From: Bin87 sp965261925
Lineage (GTDB): Bacteria > Chloroflexota > Dehalococcoidia > Lucifugimonadales > UBA3495
Assembly (NCBI GenBank): GCA_965261925.1
Contig: OZ253486.1
Coordinates: 3,658,001-3,722,000 of the forward strand
Direction: 5' to 3'
Length of the DNA stretch: 64,000 bases
Shown here one piece after another: positions 63,664 to 64,000 of this stretch. Numbering within the stretch: the first letter of the stretch is position 1; each line of letters opens with the position of its first letter. Under the pieces are notes generated by a model. It saw only the letters and a program-made list of their open reading frames with translations, had not been told where the DNA came from and did not search any database. Position numbers and translations under genes: made by a program.

Positions 63664-63692
63664 GACATCCCCGTAGGTGCGGGGATGTCCCC
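63664..63692 (+). repeat. Degenerate CRISPR repeat unit at the array edge
   Basis: This 29-bp segment contains CCCCGTAGGTGCGGGGAT, the same 18-mer as the orphan copy at 58239. It lies exactly 61 bp before the first regular repeat (63725), which leaves a 32-bp spacer (63693-63724), the same spacing as the rest of the array. It agrees with the array repeat at 18 of 29 positions, so it is a degenerate terminal unit. Confidence 0.7.
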
Positions 63693-63724
63693 ATCAGCCC
63701 GTATTCGTCGCCGCCGCTGGGGAA

Positions 63725-64000
63725 GGTTCCCCCGCACGCGCGGGGATAGACCGGCAACGTGGTCTACCACGGCATGCCCTGTTCCGGTTCCCCCGCACGC
63801 GCGGGGATAGACCGCGCATGGCCGAGCAGACCATCGTGGCCGGCCTGGTTCCCCCGCACGCGCGGGGATAGACCGGCAACGTGGTCTACCACGGCATGCC
63901 CTGTTCCGGTTCCCCCGCACGCGCGGGGATAGACCGCGCATGGCCGAGCAGACCATCGTGGCCGGCCTGGTTCCCCCGCACGCGCGGGGATAGACCGATC
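63725..64000 (+). CRISPR. Type I-E-like CRISPR array (continues beyond the window)
   Basis: Five identical repeats of 29 bp (63725-63753, 63786-63814, 63847-63875, 63908-63936, 63969-63997) with 32-bp spacers at a 61-bp period. The repeat starts GGTTCCCCCGCACGCGCGGG and ends GATAGACCG, a type I-E-like palindromic repeat. Spacers 1 and 3 are identical, and so are spacers 2 and 4; a new spacer begins after the fifth repeat. No cas genes are in the window. Confidence 0.95.

Noticed and set aside
63660..63956. Minus-strand frames over the CRISPR array with repeated arginine-rich text
   Set aside because: These are translations of the CRISPR repeat and spacers, a well-known source of spurious proteins.

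Overview
The window is about 64 kb of GC-rich bacterial DNA. The gene content points to a Chloroflexota bacterium of the Dehalococcoidia/SAR202 type: several family III (CaiB/BaiF) CoA-transferases with a MaoC-type hydratase, a PyrR-attenuated pyr operon, a tetraether-lipid-synthase-like radical SAM protein and many accessory elements. This assignment is inferred from gene content only; no rRNA or tRNA gene was seen.

Positions 1-34 kb are mostly chromosomal metabolism. The left edge holds the end of a cobalamin cluster (a CbiG carrying a C-terminal HEPN-like extension, a second small HEPN-like gene, CobJ), then an HpcH/HpaI aldolase, a LysR regulator, a 7Fe ferredoxin and an ornithine-cyclodeaminase-like enzyme. 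The minus-strand pyrimidine operon pyrR-pyrB-pyrC-carA-(three unknown genes)-carB follows, with a PyrR-binding attenuator upstream of pyrR. Next come a DNA-repair-type radical SAM protein, four family III CoA-transferases (two overlapping each other behind a double-hotdog hydratase), a TauE exporter and a large secreted Calx-beta/Ig-like protein. At 27-33 kb lies a small restriction-modification-like trio, then a cluster suggestive of lipid chemistry (Tes-like radical SAM protein, SAM methyltransferase, PlsY paralogue).

Positions 33-45 kb carry TPR proteins, one with an Swt1-type HEPN domain, an AhpD-like protein, an MFS transporter interrupted by one in-frame TGA that is followed directly by a stable hairpin, a DUF58/DUF4129 pair, acetyl-CoA synthetase and a secreted HExxH lipoprotein.

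From about 45 kb to the end the sequence is an accessory or defence island: a BglII-type restriction-modification system beside a decayed second methyltransferase, an integrase-excisionase module with small unknown genes, a broken second integrase, a NERD-nuclease gene followed by a UvrD-like helicase, a truncated IS1182-type transposase that stops against a CRISPR-like repeat, a zinc-finger ORF without a start codon, a complete IS630 with a probable +1 frameshift, a TPP-enzyme fragment, an intact amidase, an SDR gene truncated by an IS630 remnant, and the start of a type I-E-like CRISPR array whose first visible units are a 122-bp tandem duplication. No cas genes lie in the window.
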